This document shows, in pieces, positions 1 to 10,522 of a stretch of DNA of 64,000 nt. The position numbers and the translations under genes are program-made. The notes beneath the pieces are model-generated. The model saw only the letters and a program-made list of their open reading frames with translations. It was not told the DNA's origin and made no database searches. The stretch is from Saussurea involucrata (taxonomy: Eukaryota; Streptophyta; Magnoliopsida; Asterales; Asteraceae), in NCBI GenBank assembly GCA_033807775.1, contig CM066326.1, positions 48,413,617 to 48,477,616 on the forward strand. Reading direction: 5' to 3'. Position 1 is the first letter of the stretch. Each line of letters starts with the position of its first letter.

Positions 1-512
1 GGATGACGCAAAGTACTATGAAGCTGGCGCAAAGCTGATGAATGTGGCGCAAAGTCTGGATCTGGCGCAAAATTTGCCAAATCGATAAAAAACACACTGA
101 TTTGCAAAATCAGTGATTCTAGCTATTACAAACTTGATCGAAAATGAAATCCTAACACAAAATACAGTAAAACTTCGTTTGAAAACGTCTGAAACGATGT
201 CTGAATGGATCGACCAGAAGAACTTTCGCACACAGCCCGGAAAACCACAAAATTGTCAAATTGATGATCCAAAACTCTGAATTGGCTCTTGATTCGTGAA
301 AAAAAGATGTTCTACTAACAATACCGAATCCAAAGAACTAATTCCTGATCAAATTCGACCAAAAACACCAAAATTTGTTAAAAACTCAAGAAAATGAGAT
401 TTTCTTGAAAAAATTCAAGGAAATCGATCAAATCTTCTTGTGTAATCAACAAATAGTTGTGTTTGATCACTAGAAATCCTTCTCTATATCTTGAATCTGC
501 TCTGATACCAAT
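1..512 (-). mobile_element. Rt-F: 5' leader of a minus-strand Ty1/copia element, cut by the window edge
   Basis: This is the internal sequence next to the LTR at 513-819. A primer-binding site complementary to the 3' end of initiator tRNA-Met lies at 499-510 (GCTCTGATACCA on the plus strand), two bases from the LTR. I see no convincing gag reading frame here; the 71-codon frame at 16-231 has no recognisable motif, so this is probably untranslated leader. Positions 1-71 hold four irregular copies of a CTTTGCGCC-like word (minus-strand sense). Gag and pol would lie to the left, outside the window. Confidence 0.7.
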
Positions 513-819
513 TGATAAACCAAGATCTATCAAGATTAGAGAGAGAGAGAGAATCTAGAGAGAGAAATATGCCATCTGTTGCTCTTAAAATATGAACTGT
601 TGTTTACAAAAGCTAACACAAGGGTTTATATACCCTTGACTATAGAAAGTCAAACTAGACTTATTACAAGCTTAAAATAGATAAGCCTTGATTACAACAC
701 TAAAAGTAGCATTAACAACAATCTTCTTAGACTTAGGGATCCGTCTTGTCCTTAGTGGTTCTTGATTTCTTTCATCTTCAATGACTTTTGAGACAAGAAT
801 GCAATGGTTGAATACTTCA
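513..819 (-). repeat. LTR of copia element Rt-F (5' LTR)
   Basis: On the plus strand the segment starts TGATAAACC and ends AATACTTCA, giving TG...CA termini, and its inner end abuts the tRNA-Met primer site. On the minus strand a TATA box (TATATAAACC, near 629-638) lies inside, as expected for the U3/R boundary. A purine run of GA repeats lies at 540-560. The length of 307 bp is normal for plant copia LTRs. The outer end (819) is inferred only from the CA terminus, because the partner LTR is outside the window. Confidence 0.55.
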
Positions 820-1021
820 AGATTAGGCTACGTTCACCGGAGAAGATGAAGTTGGATGGTGTAACGAGATGGTGAGGGTGGTTGTGTTTAGGGAGGTGGT
901 GTTTGTTGCTTCTTCGTTGATTTGTAGGTGGTCGGTGGAGGTAGGGTGGGGGTGGGTCACGATGAGGATGGTGGCGTTTGAGGAATGGTGAGGGCGGTGT
1001 TGTTTGAGGGGAAGAGGGTAC
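820..1021. other. G/T-rich low-complexity stretch, no gene recognised
   Basis: The plus strand is strongly enriched in GGTGG, GAGGG and GTTTG words. Antisense reading frames through it are Pro/His/Thr-rich and look like translated low complexity. It is the sequence into which Solo-1 inserted: the same locus resumes at 2742 after the TSD. Confidence 0.5.
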
Positions 1022-1026
1022 GTAGG

Positions 1027-2741
1027 TGTAACAACCCATCCCAAACATACATCATATAACACAATATACATTTCATCATAAAAGAACCTTGATACATATT
1101 ATATCACATACGGTCTCTTGGTCTCAAAACTATACAATTCAGTACAAACTTTTCACTAATATATTACATTACAATCCACAAAAACTATTCCTACAAAACG
1201 TTTCAGGAAAACTACTGAATCACAAACAACCTTCGAAAGCATATCACATTTTATCCTTTCCTTTACTCTTACTCGCTCCTTGACCTGAAATACATATTTT
1301 TGAAAACAAAATGAGGGTTAGACCAATTGGTCTAAGTGAGAAAATCCCTGTCAGTTTAGTAATTATTTTGTAAAACACAGATATACAACAAGTATTTGAA
1401 TACCAAGCATGACTCGTATGCACTGTGTACAACTCTTTCACATGGCCATATTAGTTGGTTGCGCTAAACCAACTAATCAATTTACTCCGCTGCACTAAAA
1501 TACAGCCAACTCCATTGTCCCACCGTACAGCCAAACTCCACCAACCCTAAGTCCGGCCAACGTGCAATCATGTAGTGTAATGCTTATATAAATACAACAT
1601 ACATCTCAATATATCATATTTCAATTATAAGCACATCATCACACTACCTACCACATATTTATCCAGTATATATGTATTCCAGTTTGAAAATGATTAAAGT
1701 AAACTCACCTAAAGAAATAACGCAATTATCACCTTCTTTTGAAAACTTGCCATAACCTTACTTTTTCCACAAACTTCACCAATATGAATTACACAAAATA
1801 CATATAACCATTTACACATGAAACTACTCGACAGGTTGAGAATCCTAAATAAGCGTATCATACCCTTACCTAGAAAACACTCACAAATGTCCGTCTTCGG
1901 TGACTTAGCACGGGGGTCTCGCTACCCGGTTAGCGATTGAGGTCAAGGGGCGACGCCCTTGCGGGGTCTGGGGGCAACGCCCCGAGATTTTTTTTAACCG
2001 TGAGAAGTCAGAAAGCTTCCGGATATGTGATCCGAGAACTTATCCGGGTAACTCACCCGAAAAACCCATTCAGAAAACCTAGAGAATCTGATACACAATC
2101 CGGATACATCTCATCCGGAAACTATAAGGAATCCGGAAATAATTATCCGGACAAACCACACGGGAATCCATCCGGAACTTACCCAAAAATCCCAAGAATC
2201 TAATAGTCTCGGTCCGAACAACAATAATACGGTAACCAAGTCCGAACACCATCCGGAAACCGCATCCGGAAACCATATCCGGAAACTTAGAGAATCTGGA
2301 TCAAACCTCATCCGGAACATACCGGAATCCGGATATTTTGCATCCGGAAACTAAGAGGAATCCGGACAAGTCGTTCGAACCCAAAATCAACCACAACCAA
2401 TCTAAGAATCGAAAATTGGAAATTCTAAACCGATAGAAATCTAGTACTAATTGATAGAAACACATTTTGAAAAGACACATACCTCAATTTTAGATTACAC
2501 GAGATTTCTTGAGCCCTAAACGATCGATTCTTTCTCCTGCTTCCCTCGATTCCAAAAACACACACACAAAAACCGACTTATGAATTCATAAGGATGTGAG
2601 GCTTATATATAATAAGCCAAAATTGCAATTGAGGGTTCAAACTTTACTAAAACGACGGATACACCGCTAAACTTATAAACAAAAATCAAATAAATAAAAC
2701 GTAACCGAAAATTAACTAGCGAACTTACCCGAGACATTACA
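1027..2741 (-). mobile_element. Solo-1: solo LTR of a TGTAACA-type gypsy family
   Basis: The termini are TGTAACAACC and GAGACATTACA, an inverted TGTAA/TTACA end. Perfect 5-bp target-site duplications GTAGG lie at 1022-1026 and 2742-2746. No internal region lies inside, so this is a solo LTR left by LTR-LTR recombination. The sequence is related to 4491-5700. The minus strand has a TATA-like box (2603-2613) followed by a consensus splice donor GAG/GTATGTG (GT at 2481-2482), so I infer minus-strand transcription. GC-rich hairpins (CAAGGGGCGACGCCCTTG; a GGGG...CCCC fold) lie at about 1946-1985. A TCCGGA array occupies 2018-2366. Confidence 0.85.
2018..2366. repeat. TCCGGA array 1 (inside Solo-1)
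   Basis: Thirteen exact TCCGGA palindromes occur in 349 bp (starts at 2018, 2099, 2114, 2132, 2145, 2171, 2252, 2264, 2278, 2311, 2328, 2343, 2361), plus near matches. Less than one would be expected by chance. Spacing is irregular (12-81 bp) and the spacers differ, so this is not a simple tandem repeat. The array is absent from the sister LTR at 4491-5700. Confidence 0.9.
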
Positions 2742-2912
2742 GTAGGTCGGGTCAAGTTTGGGTTAGGTATGTAAAAGACAAAATAAGTAAAAGACAAATA
2801 AGGGTTAAAAGACGAACAATGTATTTACTTAACATACCTTTTTAACATATATAAATAGACGATAATCGTAGTTTTATGTAACTACATAGACCAAAATTGT
2901 AGTATACTCTTA
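2742..2912. other. Unassigned AT-rich spacer
   Basis: This sequence lies between Solo-1 and the MITE. It holds no reading frame or known repeat that I can recognise. The last three bases (TTA, 2910-2912) are the left target duplication of the MITE. Confidence 0.4.
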
Positions 2913-3763
2913 GGGGGGGCGTTTGGTTCACGGATTCTGATGGAATCTGATGGAATTGGAATGTCAAATTCCATTGACCGAATTCAATTCCTTCGTTTGG
3001 TTTATTCTTTTCGACGGAAATGAATGTCTAATTCTACCAGATTCCATAAATAAGTGAATTTAAAATTCCTTAGCAATCTTGAAGGATTTTGATGGAATTG
3101 GAATTGATGAAATGTTGTATTTTCATAATTCCAAATATACCATTTAACTTAAATATAACATAATTTAATTTAATACTTTAGGTTTTTTTTATATTTTATA
3201 TTTTGATTTGATTTATATTTATATTCATATTCATATTCATATTCATATTCATATTTTATTTTTATATTTTATTTTTATTTTTATATTTTTATATTTTAAT
3301 TTTAATTTAATTTTATATAATATAATTTAATACATTTTTTTTATTTTCTCGAAATATATTTTATTTTTTCAAAATATAATTTTGTTTGTTTGACAATATA
3401 TTTTATCTGAGTTGTGTATATTATATTTTTTTGCGCATTAAAGTATTTAAAAATTATTTTATTAAAGTATTTTTAGTGAAAAAAGTATATTTAATGATTA
3501 TTTTATCAAAGAATTTTTTGTTTTTAAAAATTAAAACTTATCAAAAAGGGTATTTGGTCATTTATAATAATTTCATTCCAACCCAAAGCTACATTCAGTG
3601 AACCAAACAGACAAATTCCAATTCCTTTAACAGATTTTATTTCAATTATGTCTAACCAAACAAGTAGTCAAACCTGACAACATTTCATTCCAATTCATTT
3701 AAAGTCAAATTCCTCTGACAGATTTCATTCCATCCAAAAACATTTTGCGAACCAACCGCCACC
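2913..3763. mobile_element. PIF/Harbinger (Tourist-like) MITE
   Basis: The 851-bp element is flanked by TTA on both sides (2910-2912, 3764-3766), the hallmark TWA target duplication of PIF/Harbinger elements. The left end reads GGGGGGGCGTTTGGTTCAC and the right end, reverse-complemented, reads GGTGGCGGTTGGTTCGC, an imperfect terminal inverted repeat of about 17 bp. Subterminal GGAATTGGAATG and CATTCCAATTC words continue the inverted relationship. The centre is AT-rich, with five ATTCAT-type hexamers near 3215-3255 and no transposase frame, so the element is non-autonomous. A related copy in opposite orientation lies at 42794. Confidence 0.8.
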
Positions 3764-3766
3764 TTA

Positions 3767-4490
3767 TAGTAAAGCAAAGTTTGTATCTAAACAATCTCAA
3801 AACCATATCTTTAAAACCCCATTTTCAATTTCACAAAAAGACATTAATAAGTTATCCTTTCTTGACAAAAAATACTCGCTTATAAAATCCATAACATAGC
3901 ATTATGTATACTCGTTAAAGCTAACAATAAAAAAGTAGATTTCTTGATTAAATGATAAGGAATAAAGGTTTTCTTTATATCATATTCTAGCGGCGACAAA
4001 ACACTTGAGAAATAAAACTTGGAAAGAGTAAAATATCGATTTGAAGATTATTGTGGAACTGGTCCTTGAACTTAATCTTTTATATAAAAACCTTAAGGTT
4101 TAGATTTTGTTTTGGATTTGGTCCTCCCACTAACAATAATACATATCTCAGTTAAGTTCGAGGGCAAAATCACACTTTTACCCTTTTCTATATATAGTAT
4201 TTTTAGTTATTTTTTCTTTATCACAAATTTTTATCGATTTCTCTTCATCTTTTTACCAATGTTCAATATCCTCCAACATGGTTTTAGCCAAATTCCGGCA
4301 TTTCGAGGGATTTGTAAAGTTTTTTGCTTGATTTCGAGGGAAATTTTATGTTTTTTTTTATCGATTTCGAGAGAATTTTTCAGTATTTTTGGTTGATTTC
4401 AGAAGATATTTCCGGTATTTTTGGTTGTTTCAAGAGGTTTTTTCGGTTTTTTTGTTGATTTTAAGAGTTTTTAGTTTTTTAGTTGATTAC
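3767..4490. other. Unassigned AT-rich sequence with a degenerate minisatellite
   Basis: No gene or known element is recognisable. The open frame at 4112-4396 (94 codons) is Phe-rich and shows no motif. The right part (about 4318-4485) is a degenerate tandem repeat described separately. Confidence 0.4.
4318..4485. repeat. Degenerate minisatellite, period about 32 bp, five units
   Basis: Units begin near 4318, 4350, 4383, 4415 and 4445. Each follows the pattern G-T(5-8)-GGTTGATTTC-GAGAG-ATTTTTC with substitutions. This is visible by eye only; a tandem-repeat finder would set the exact period. Confidence 0.55.
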
Positions 4491-5700
4491 TGTAACATCC
4501 CATCCCACACATATATCATATAATACAATTTACATCTCTTGTATAATATAACAAAGATATATATTATATCACATAAGGTCTGATAGTCCCAAAACTGCAC
4601 ATTACATCTATCAATACAAAATTTTCGCTAACAAATTACAATACAATCCAGAAAAACTATCCATACAAAATGATCTTTAGGATCTGACCGATATATGATC
4701 ACCCAAACTGATAAAAAAAATACAAAACAACCCGATCAATACTAACTAACCGGTAATTGAATCAACTTACAACTATCTTTTTCCCAAGCTAGAAATCCCT
4801 TTATCTCCACCATAAATTTGCCCAGGAATACATATTTTTTAAAACAAAATGAGGGTTAGACCAATTGGTCTAAGTGAGAAAATCCCTGTCAGTTTAGTAA
4901 TCATTTTGTAAAACACAGATATACAACAATTTGAATACCAAGCATGAATCGTATGCACTGTGTACAACTCTTTCAAATGGCCATATTAGTTGGTTGCACT
5001 AAACCAACTAATCAATTTACTCCGCTGCACTAAAATACAACCAACTCTTCTGTCCCTCCGAACAGCCAAAACTCCACCGACCCTAAGTTCGGCCAACGTG
5101 CAAACTTGTAGTGTAATGCTTATATAAATACAACATACATCTCAACATACCATATTTCAATCATAAACACATCATCACACTACCTACCACATTCTCATTC
5201 AGTATATATGTATTTCAGTTTGAAAATGGTTAAAGTAAAACTCACCTGAAGAAAATAACGCAACTAACACCTTCTTTTGAAAACTTGTCAGAACCTTACT
5301 TTTTCCACAAACTTCACCAATCTGAATTACACAAAATACATATAACCATTTACCACATAAAACTACTCGACAAGTTGAGAATCCTAAATAAGCCAATCAT
5401 ACCCTTACCCAGAAAACACTCATAAATGTCCGTCTTCGACGACTTAGCACGGGGTCCCTACCCGGTTAGCGGTTGGGGTCAAGGGGCAACGCCCTTGCGG
5501 GATTTGGGGGGCAGAAAACACTTACAAATGGTTCTATTTATAAAGATGCCAAATTGCGATTGAAGGTTCTAACTTTACTAAAACTACGGATATACCCCTA
5601 AACTTATAAACCGACACAACTCACCCTAAACGAACAAACAAAAATTAAATAAATAAGACGAAACCGAAAGTTAACTAATGAACTTACCCGAGACATTACA
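4491..5700 (-). mobile_element. Solo-2: solo LTR, same family as Solo-1 but lacking the TCCGGA array
   Basis: It starts TGTAACATCCC and ends CGAGACATTACA. The flanks are ATTAC (4486-4490) and ACTAC (5701-5705), a 5-bp target duplication with one C/T change. Long blocks match Solo-1 closely, for example the GACCAATTGGTCTAAGTG block and the GC-rich hairpins at about 5471-5516. The block holding the TCCGGA array and splice donor in Solo-1 is missing here. A TATA box (TATAAATA, minus strand, near 5536-5543) is kept, and a donor-like CAG/GTGAGT lies on the minus strand near 5246. Confidence 0.85.
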
Positions 5701-5709
5701 ACTACGAGG

Positions 5710-5819
5710 TACGGTTGCACTTCTAAAATAATACGGTTGCACATTCTAAAACGATACGGTAGCACCTTTCACAAACGTATTTTTTTTACTTTACGGCAAA
5801 GAAACAATACGGTGGCACA
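5710..5819. repeat. TACGGTTGCAC-type short repeats at the Chr-1 insertion site
   Basis: Four variants of TACGG(T/A)(T/A/G)GCAC start near 5710, 5732, 5755 and 5808, separated by A/T-rich spacers. The last copy is split by the chromovirus: its continuation CCGTGTGCACCTC follows the right target duplication at 42723. The identity of this older sequence is unknown. Confidence 0.5.
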
Positions 5820-5824
5820 TGCCA

Positions 5825-7491
5825 TGTAACACCCCAAAAATTAACATAAATTAAATTCATAACAAACAGCCCATAAGGGTCCCAACAATCTCAAAGGTTA
5901 ACAACATTCTCAAAAGTGCAGCGATTCACATACGAATACAACCGAGATGTCTAACTAAACAAAAGTAAACAAGGTGACGGTTTCTAACTCTCTGCCTCCA
6001 GACTTCAAGCCTTCTCCTTTCCCTTGGAGGAAGCACCTACGACACTCTTAGCTGAAAATGGTTTTTAAGATTTAGAAAAGCGAGGGTTAGACCATGAGGT
6101 CTAGTGATTTTCCTCAAAGAAACAATTTAAAACATTTAAGACGTACTCAAGTGAATTTCCATAAGATCTTTCACAGACAATTTGATAACGACACCACACT
6201 TGGGTATTTGCACAATGATCATAGTCTTCCATCACCTCCCAACAATATCCGCATCCGGGGCCCCAATAGATCCACATGGCCCCAAGTAGATGCCAATCCC
6301 GTGTGCGTAAGAAACAAATTCGAGGCACACGGTTGAAACTCTCCCAAGGGATAGTCACCATCCCAAGGTACAGTAATCTCACTGTGCACCCGACTCCAAT
6401 TTGACATGTAAGCTCATAAACAAATTGTAAACAATACACATGTATTTATAAATATTCTGCATCATGTATTATCAAGGCTTTTTCAAAATGTGGATTCCTC
6501 TCATCATAATAAATACCAATTTAAGTTAAGAAAATATAAGGAAATAATTTCATTTACACAAAGAGAGTTAAGAGAACTCACCTGAAGTTTTGGTTACCCA
6601 ACACCCAACCGAAACTCACTTTTGAACCAGCCGAACACCTGAATTGGAGGTCATAAAAGTGGTGTTAAACTATCTAATTATACCCCAAAACATCTCCACT
6701 AAACCCTTAAGACAACCCCCCAAACGATGCCTCGATGCTAGGCCCGAACGAAAAACGAAGCAAACCGAAGAAGCATAGGACTTACGCCCTTTACCACGCG
6801 ACTTCATCCCGCGTGGTAAACTGCACAAGTCTCTGTTTGAGACTCCCACGTCTGCACTTGAATGCTCAGCCCAAAAAATCACTCCAACCCCCCCCCCCCC
6901 CCCCCCCCCAAACAAAATGCTCCAAATCGTTTAAAAACTTCCAAAATTGATAGTTTTAGATAGTCAAACCTTTAGGGATCAAAAAGCCATATCTAAAACA
7001 CATAAATCCCAATGAAATCAATCCAATGATTCATCCTTTTCAACCCAAAATCAATGTTCTTGACGTAACCCATTTTCTACCATTGAAATGGTGATCGATT
7101 CTCAAAATAAGATAGTAAACCAATAAGAAACCCACCAAGCATCCCATTTCCATTGAAAATAAACTTAAAACTTAACAATGGGTTACTCAAAGGAATCCCA
7201 TTCACAAATCTCCCCAAACCAAGCAAGAAGATGAAGATTGGATAAGAAACCATACATAGAAGATGATGTCTTCAAGGTTCTTGATGCAATCCTTCTTCCT
7301 CACCCTCCACAAGGGTTTTGCTCTCTTCTTCTCCAAGCTATAGCCGTCCACAATGAAGAAATGAAAGGGGATTTACGGGTTTTACCCGATTTTATTTCTC
7401 AGTTGTGCTAATTAGTCAAGAACTTTCACTTTTCACACTTTGGCCCCCAAACTTTCAATTGCTCCAGATTTTGAGGACATGAGGTGTTACA
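5825..7491 (-). repeat. Chr-1 3' LTR
   Basis: The ends are TGTAACACCCC (5825) and GAGGTGTTACA (7491). It is 1667 bp, about 414 bp longer than the 5' LTR, mainly because the other copy is deleted between its CGGGGCCCC block and its TAGGCCCGAACG block. On the minus strand it carries a donor-like CAG/GTGAGT near 6580. A 22-base C homopolymer at 6888-6909 is unique to this copy; the 5' LTR has only four C there. Confidence 0.85.
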
Positions 7492-7505
7492 ACACCTCCC
7501 CCTTA
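7492..7505 (-). other. Chr-1 polypurine tract
   Basis: The minus-strand reading AAGGGGGAGGTGT directly precedes the 3' LTR and would prime plus-strand DNA synthesis. Its position against the TG of the LTR confirms the minus orientation of Chr-1. Confidence 0.8.
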
Positions 7506-7509
7506 ACAG

Positions 7510-8510
7510 AATTCCGTCCCTGGAATTTCATAGCTGAAAAGATGCGGGTATTTAGTTGTCATATCGGATTCGATTTCCCACGTCGCTTCTTGCCCTTAGT
7601 GAAAACGCCATTGCACCTTCACATGGTTGATTTCTTTGTTCCTCAACTTCTTGACCTTGCGATCGGTGATCGCCTCGGGTTCCTCGACGAAGTTCAACTT
7701 CTCGTCCACTTGTACTTCATGCAATGGTATAGCTATGCAACTTTTCGGGTAACTCCAACTTGTACGTTACTTCCCCAACACGTTCGATAATCTCATATGG
7801 TCCGATATAGTGTGGACTCAACTTCCCCCTCTTTTCAAAACGTACCACTCCTTTCCAAGGGGACTTATTTAGCATTACCTTGTCTCCGACTTGAAATTCG
7901 ATATCGTTACGTCTCTTGTCCGCATAACTCTTTTGTCGATCACGCGCGACCTTTAATTTTCCCCTTACTTGGACAATCTTGTCCGCGGTCAAGTGTACTA
8001 TTTCGGGTCCTGCCAGTTGCTTCTCTCCAATCTCATTCCAACATAGAGGCGTTCTACACTTTGTTCCGTAGAGTACCTCATAAGGGGAAACTTTAATGCT
8101 TGCATAATAACTATTATTATATGCAAATTCGATCAACGGTAAGTGGTTCTCCCACGAGCCCTGAAAGTCTAACGTGCAAGCCCTCAACATATCTTACAAA
8201 GTCTGGATAGTCCACTCGCTTTGACCGTCGGTCTGAGGATGGTAAGTAGTACTCAATTTTATTTAGGATCCCATTTCTCGTTGAAAGCTCCTCTAAATGT
8301 CGATGTAAATCGACTATCACGATTCGAAACTATTGATGACGGTACGCCATGACGGGTCACTATCTCGTCAATGTAAAACTTTGCTAACCTCTTCATCGAG
8401 TAAGATTCCTTTATAGGCAAGAAGTGAGCCGACTTAGATAGTCGATCCACTATCACCCATATAGCGTCAAAACCCATCGGAGTCCTAAGAAATTTTGTCA
8501 CGAAGTCCAT
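7510..8510 (-). pseudogene. Chr-1 integrase C-terminal half with chromodomain, broken
   Basis: Minus-strand frames encode the integrase catalytic core (VDRLSKSAHFLPI near 8420-8460, TTYHPQTDGQSE near 8220-8260, then SPYEVLYGTKCRTPLCW), the GPY/F region (SPHYIGPYEIIERVGEV, near 7770-7830) and a C-terminal chromodomain near 7540-7700. The chromodomain is recognised by the DEKLNFVEEP, DRKVKKLRNK and VKVQWR-H-GQEATWE blocks. The chromodomain is thought to steer chromovirus integration to marked chromatin. Several stops and frameshifts break the frame: near 8190-8270, a short deletion at about 7715 that removes the linker before the chromodomain, and a stop inside the chromodomain (after VQWRFH). 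It cannot yield an active enzyme as it stands. Confidence 0.85.
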
Positions 8511-8660
8511 CGTGATCTGATCTCACTTCCAAATCGGAATGTCCAGTGGTTGAAGTTTACCATACGGTCGTTGGTGCTCCGTCTTCACTCATAGACATGT
8601 CACACACCTCTCAACGAAGTACGCTATATCCTTCTTCATGTGCGGCCACTAATAATATTG

Positions 8661-9380
8661 TCATAAATCCACAAACATCTTATCGGTTCCTGGATGAATG
8701 GAATATTTCGACTTGTGAGCCTCCTCCAATATCATTTTACGTACCTCGCCTAGCTTTGGAACCCAGATTTTACCGTTGAAACATTTCAACCCACGACTAT
8801 CCTCCACCAAAGAGGTTGCATTCCCCACCATTTGTTCTTTCTTGAGGTTCTCGGCTGCTAACGCCTCCACTTGCCACTTCTTTATTTCCCCCAACAGACT
8901 GAATGTCTCTTCCGCCCTCAAGGACAAGATTTTCGAAGCTTCACCCTTTTCCTTACGACTTAAGGCGTCGGCCACCACGTTGGCCTTTTCGAGATGATAC
9001 TCGATCTCACAGTTATAATCCATCAACAATTCTATCCACCTTCGTTGTCGCATGTTTAATTCCTTTTGATCAAAGAGGTAATGCAGGCTTTTGTGGTCCA
9101 TGAAGATTTGACACTTCGTCCCATATAGAGAATGCCTCCAAATCTTTAAGGCAAAGACAACGACCGCCAACTCTAAGTCGTGAGTGGGGTATCGTCTCCC
9201 ATGATCTTTCAATTGACGAGATGCATAGGTAATCACTTTCCCACGTTACATTAAAAGACACCCCAATCCCAACTTAGATGCGTCTCTGTACACCACAAAA
9301 TCCTCGGTACCGTCCGACAAGGTTAGAATTGGAGCGCTGCTCAACATTTCCTTCAACTTCTGAAAGGCTTCCTCTTGACT
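8661..9380 (-). pseudogene. Chr-1 RNase H and integrase zinc-binding region
   Basis: The 191-codon minus-strand frame (8661-9236) carries RNase H motifs: ASRQLKDHGRRYPTHDLELA with the catalytic-type glutamate, IFMDHKSLHYLF with the aspartate, and the closing EYHLEKANVVADALSR. It then runs into the start of the integrase HHCC domain (AHKSKYSIHPGTDKMF). The RNase H start lies further upstream (to about 9380) in a frame broken by stops. In the intact family this part removes the RNA strand during reverse transcription and is one polyprotein with RT and integrase. Confidence 0.85.
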
Positions 9381-9386
9381 TTCCGA

Positions 9387-10289
9387 CTAATTGAACTTGA
9401 CGTTCTTCTTAGTCAAGGAGGTCAATGGGGTCGCAATCCGAAAAATTTCCTTGATAAACTTCCGGTAATACCCCACTAAACCAAGAAAACTCCGAACCTC
9501 CGATGGTGTTCTAGGCGGTTCCCAGTTTCTAATAGCCTCTACCTTCGCTGGGTCAACCATGATTCCACTTTGGGGCACCACGTGTCCCAAGAACTGGACC
9601 CCCCGATGCCAAAATTCACATTTCGAGAATATTGGATAAAGTTTCTCTTGCTTCAACAATTCCAACACGACCCTAACGTGCTCGCCGTGCTGCTTCTCCG
9701 ACTTCGAGTAAATCAGGATATCATATAAGACTATCACAAACTTGTCCAAATAGGATTGACACACCCTATTCATTAAATCCATAAAGACGGCAGGGGCGTT
9801 CGTTAATCCAAATGGCATCACCAAGAACTCATAATGTCCATACCGAGTCCGAAAATCCATCTTTGGTACGTCTTCTTCTCTCACCTAGAGTTAATGGTAC
9901 CCCGATCTCAAATCTATCTTTGAGAAGTAACTAGCCCCTTGCAATTGATCAGACAAGTCGTCAATTCTGGGAAACGAATACTTGTTCTTAACGGTGACCT
10001 TACTGAGCTCACAGTAATCTATGCACATTCGCATAGTCCCGTCCTTCTTCTTTACGAAGATTACTGGTGTTCCCCACGACGAGGTACTTGGCCTCACAAA
10101 CCCCTTATCCAATAACTCTTGAAGTTGTCTCATCATCTCCTTTATTTCTGATGGTGCCAATCGATATGGTGCACGAGCTATTGAGGCGGCTCCGGGTACC
10201 AAGTCGAACCAAAACTCGATTTGACGATCCGGAGGTAGGCTAGTCAAATAGTCCGAAAATACCTCTGGGTACTCTCCCACTACTGACAC
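9387..10289 (-). pseudogene. Chr-1 reverse transcriptase, catalytic aspartate lost
   Basis: Two minus-strand frames (9891-10289 and 9387-9884), separated by a stop, cover the RT domain: APYRLAPSEIKEMM, KGFVRPSTSSWGTPVIFVKK, CIDYCELSKVTVKN, SKIDLRSGYH, then YGHYEFLVMPFGLTNAPAVF and RSFLGLVGYYRKFI. The active-site box reads VLYDILIYS where gypsy RTs have two aspartates (xDD); the first is a tyrosine (codon at 9723-9725), which should abolish polymerisation. The same change is present in the duplicated copy (24775-24777), so it predates the duplication. Confidence 0.9.
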
Positions 10290-10522
10290 CTCCTCTACCC
10301 ACGTTTCTCCTTTTTAGCATCCACTACATAGGCTACATACTCTGGTATCCTTTCCTCAAACACTTGGTAGTCTTAATCATAGAAATAAGACTAGACTTTC
10401 TATCCCGACGGTTCCCATAAATCACTACCATCCCCTTGTCCGGTAGGTGAATATGGATTAACTTCTTATTACACACGATGCTAGCGTTATTCTTCGCTAA
10501 CCAATCCATACCCAACACTATG
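9660..10522 (-). repeat. Left copy of an 860-bp direct duplication flanking Ath-1
   Basis: This block of Chr-1 RT/protease sequence recurs at 24712-25571 in the same orientation. By eye the two differ at roughly ten positions (for example a 3-bp indel in the stretch near 10047). Its right end is the insertion point of the Ath-1 5' LTR. Its left end corresponds to the base where the truncated Ath-1 3' LTR rejoins Chr-1. Confidence 0.9.
10333..10522 (-). pseudogene. Chr-1 protease C-terminal part, first copy, cut by Ath-1
   Basis: The 61-codon minus-strand frame has the protease-distal box LGMDWLAKNNASIVC typical of chromovirus pol. It ends at the Ath-1 insertion point (10522/10523). The protease start lies across the insertion at 25572-25921. 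An almost identical copy lies at 25382-25567. Confidence 0.85.

Noticed and set aside
752..1071. Proline- and histidine-rich protein gene on the minus strand
   Set aside because: The frames are translations of G/T-rich low complexity, have no domain and one overlaps the Solo-1 start.
4112..4396. 94-codon plus-strand ORF
   Set aside because: Phe-rich translation of AT-rich sequence running into a minisatellite, with no recognisable domain.
1027..5700. Solo-1 and Solo-2 as the two LTRs of one element
   Set aside because: Each has its own different target duplication (GTAGG; ATTAC/ACTAC), and the sequence between holds a MITE and no gag or pol.
7440..8096. Plus-strand ORFs of 116 and 99 codons
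   Set aside because: They are antisense to the Chr-1 integrase and chromodomain and show no motif.
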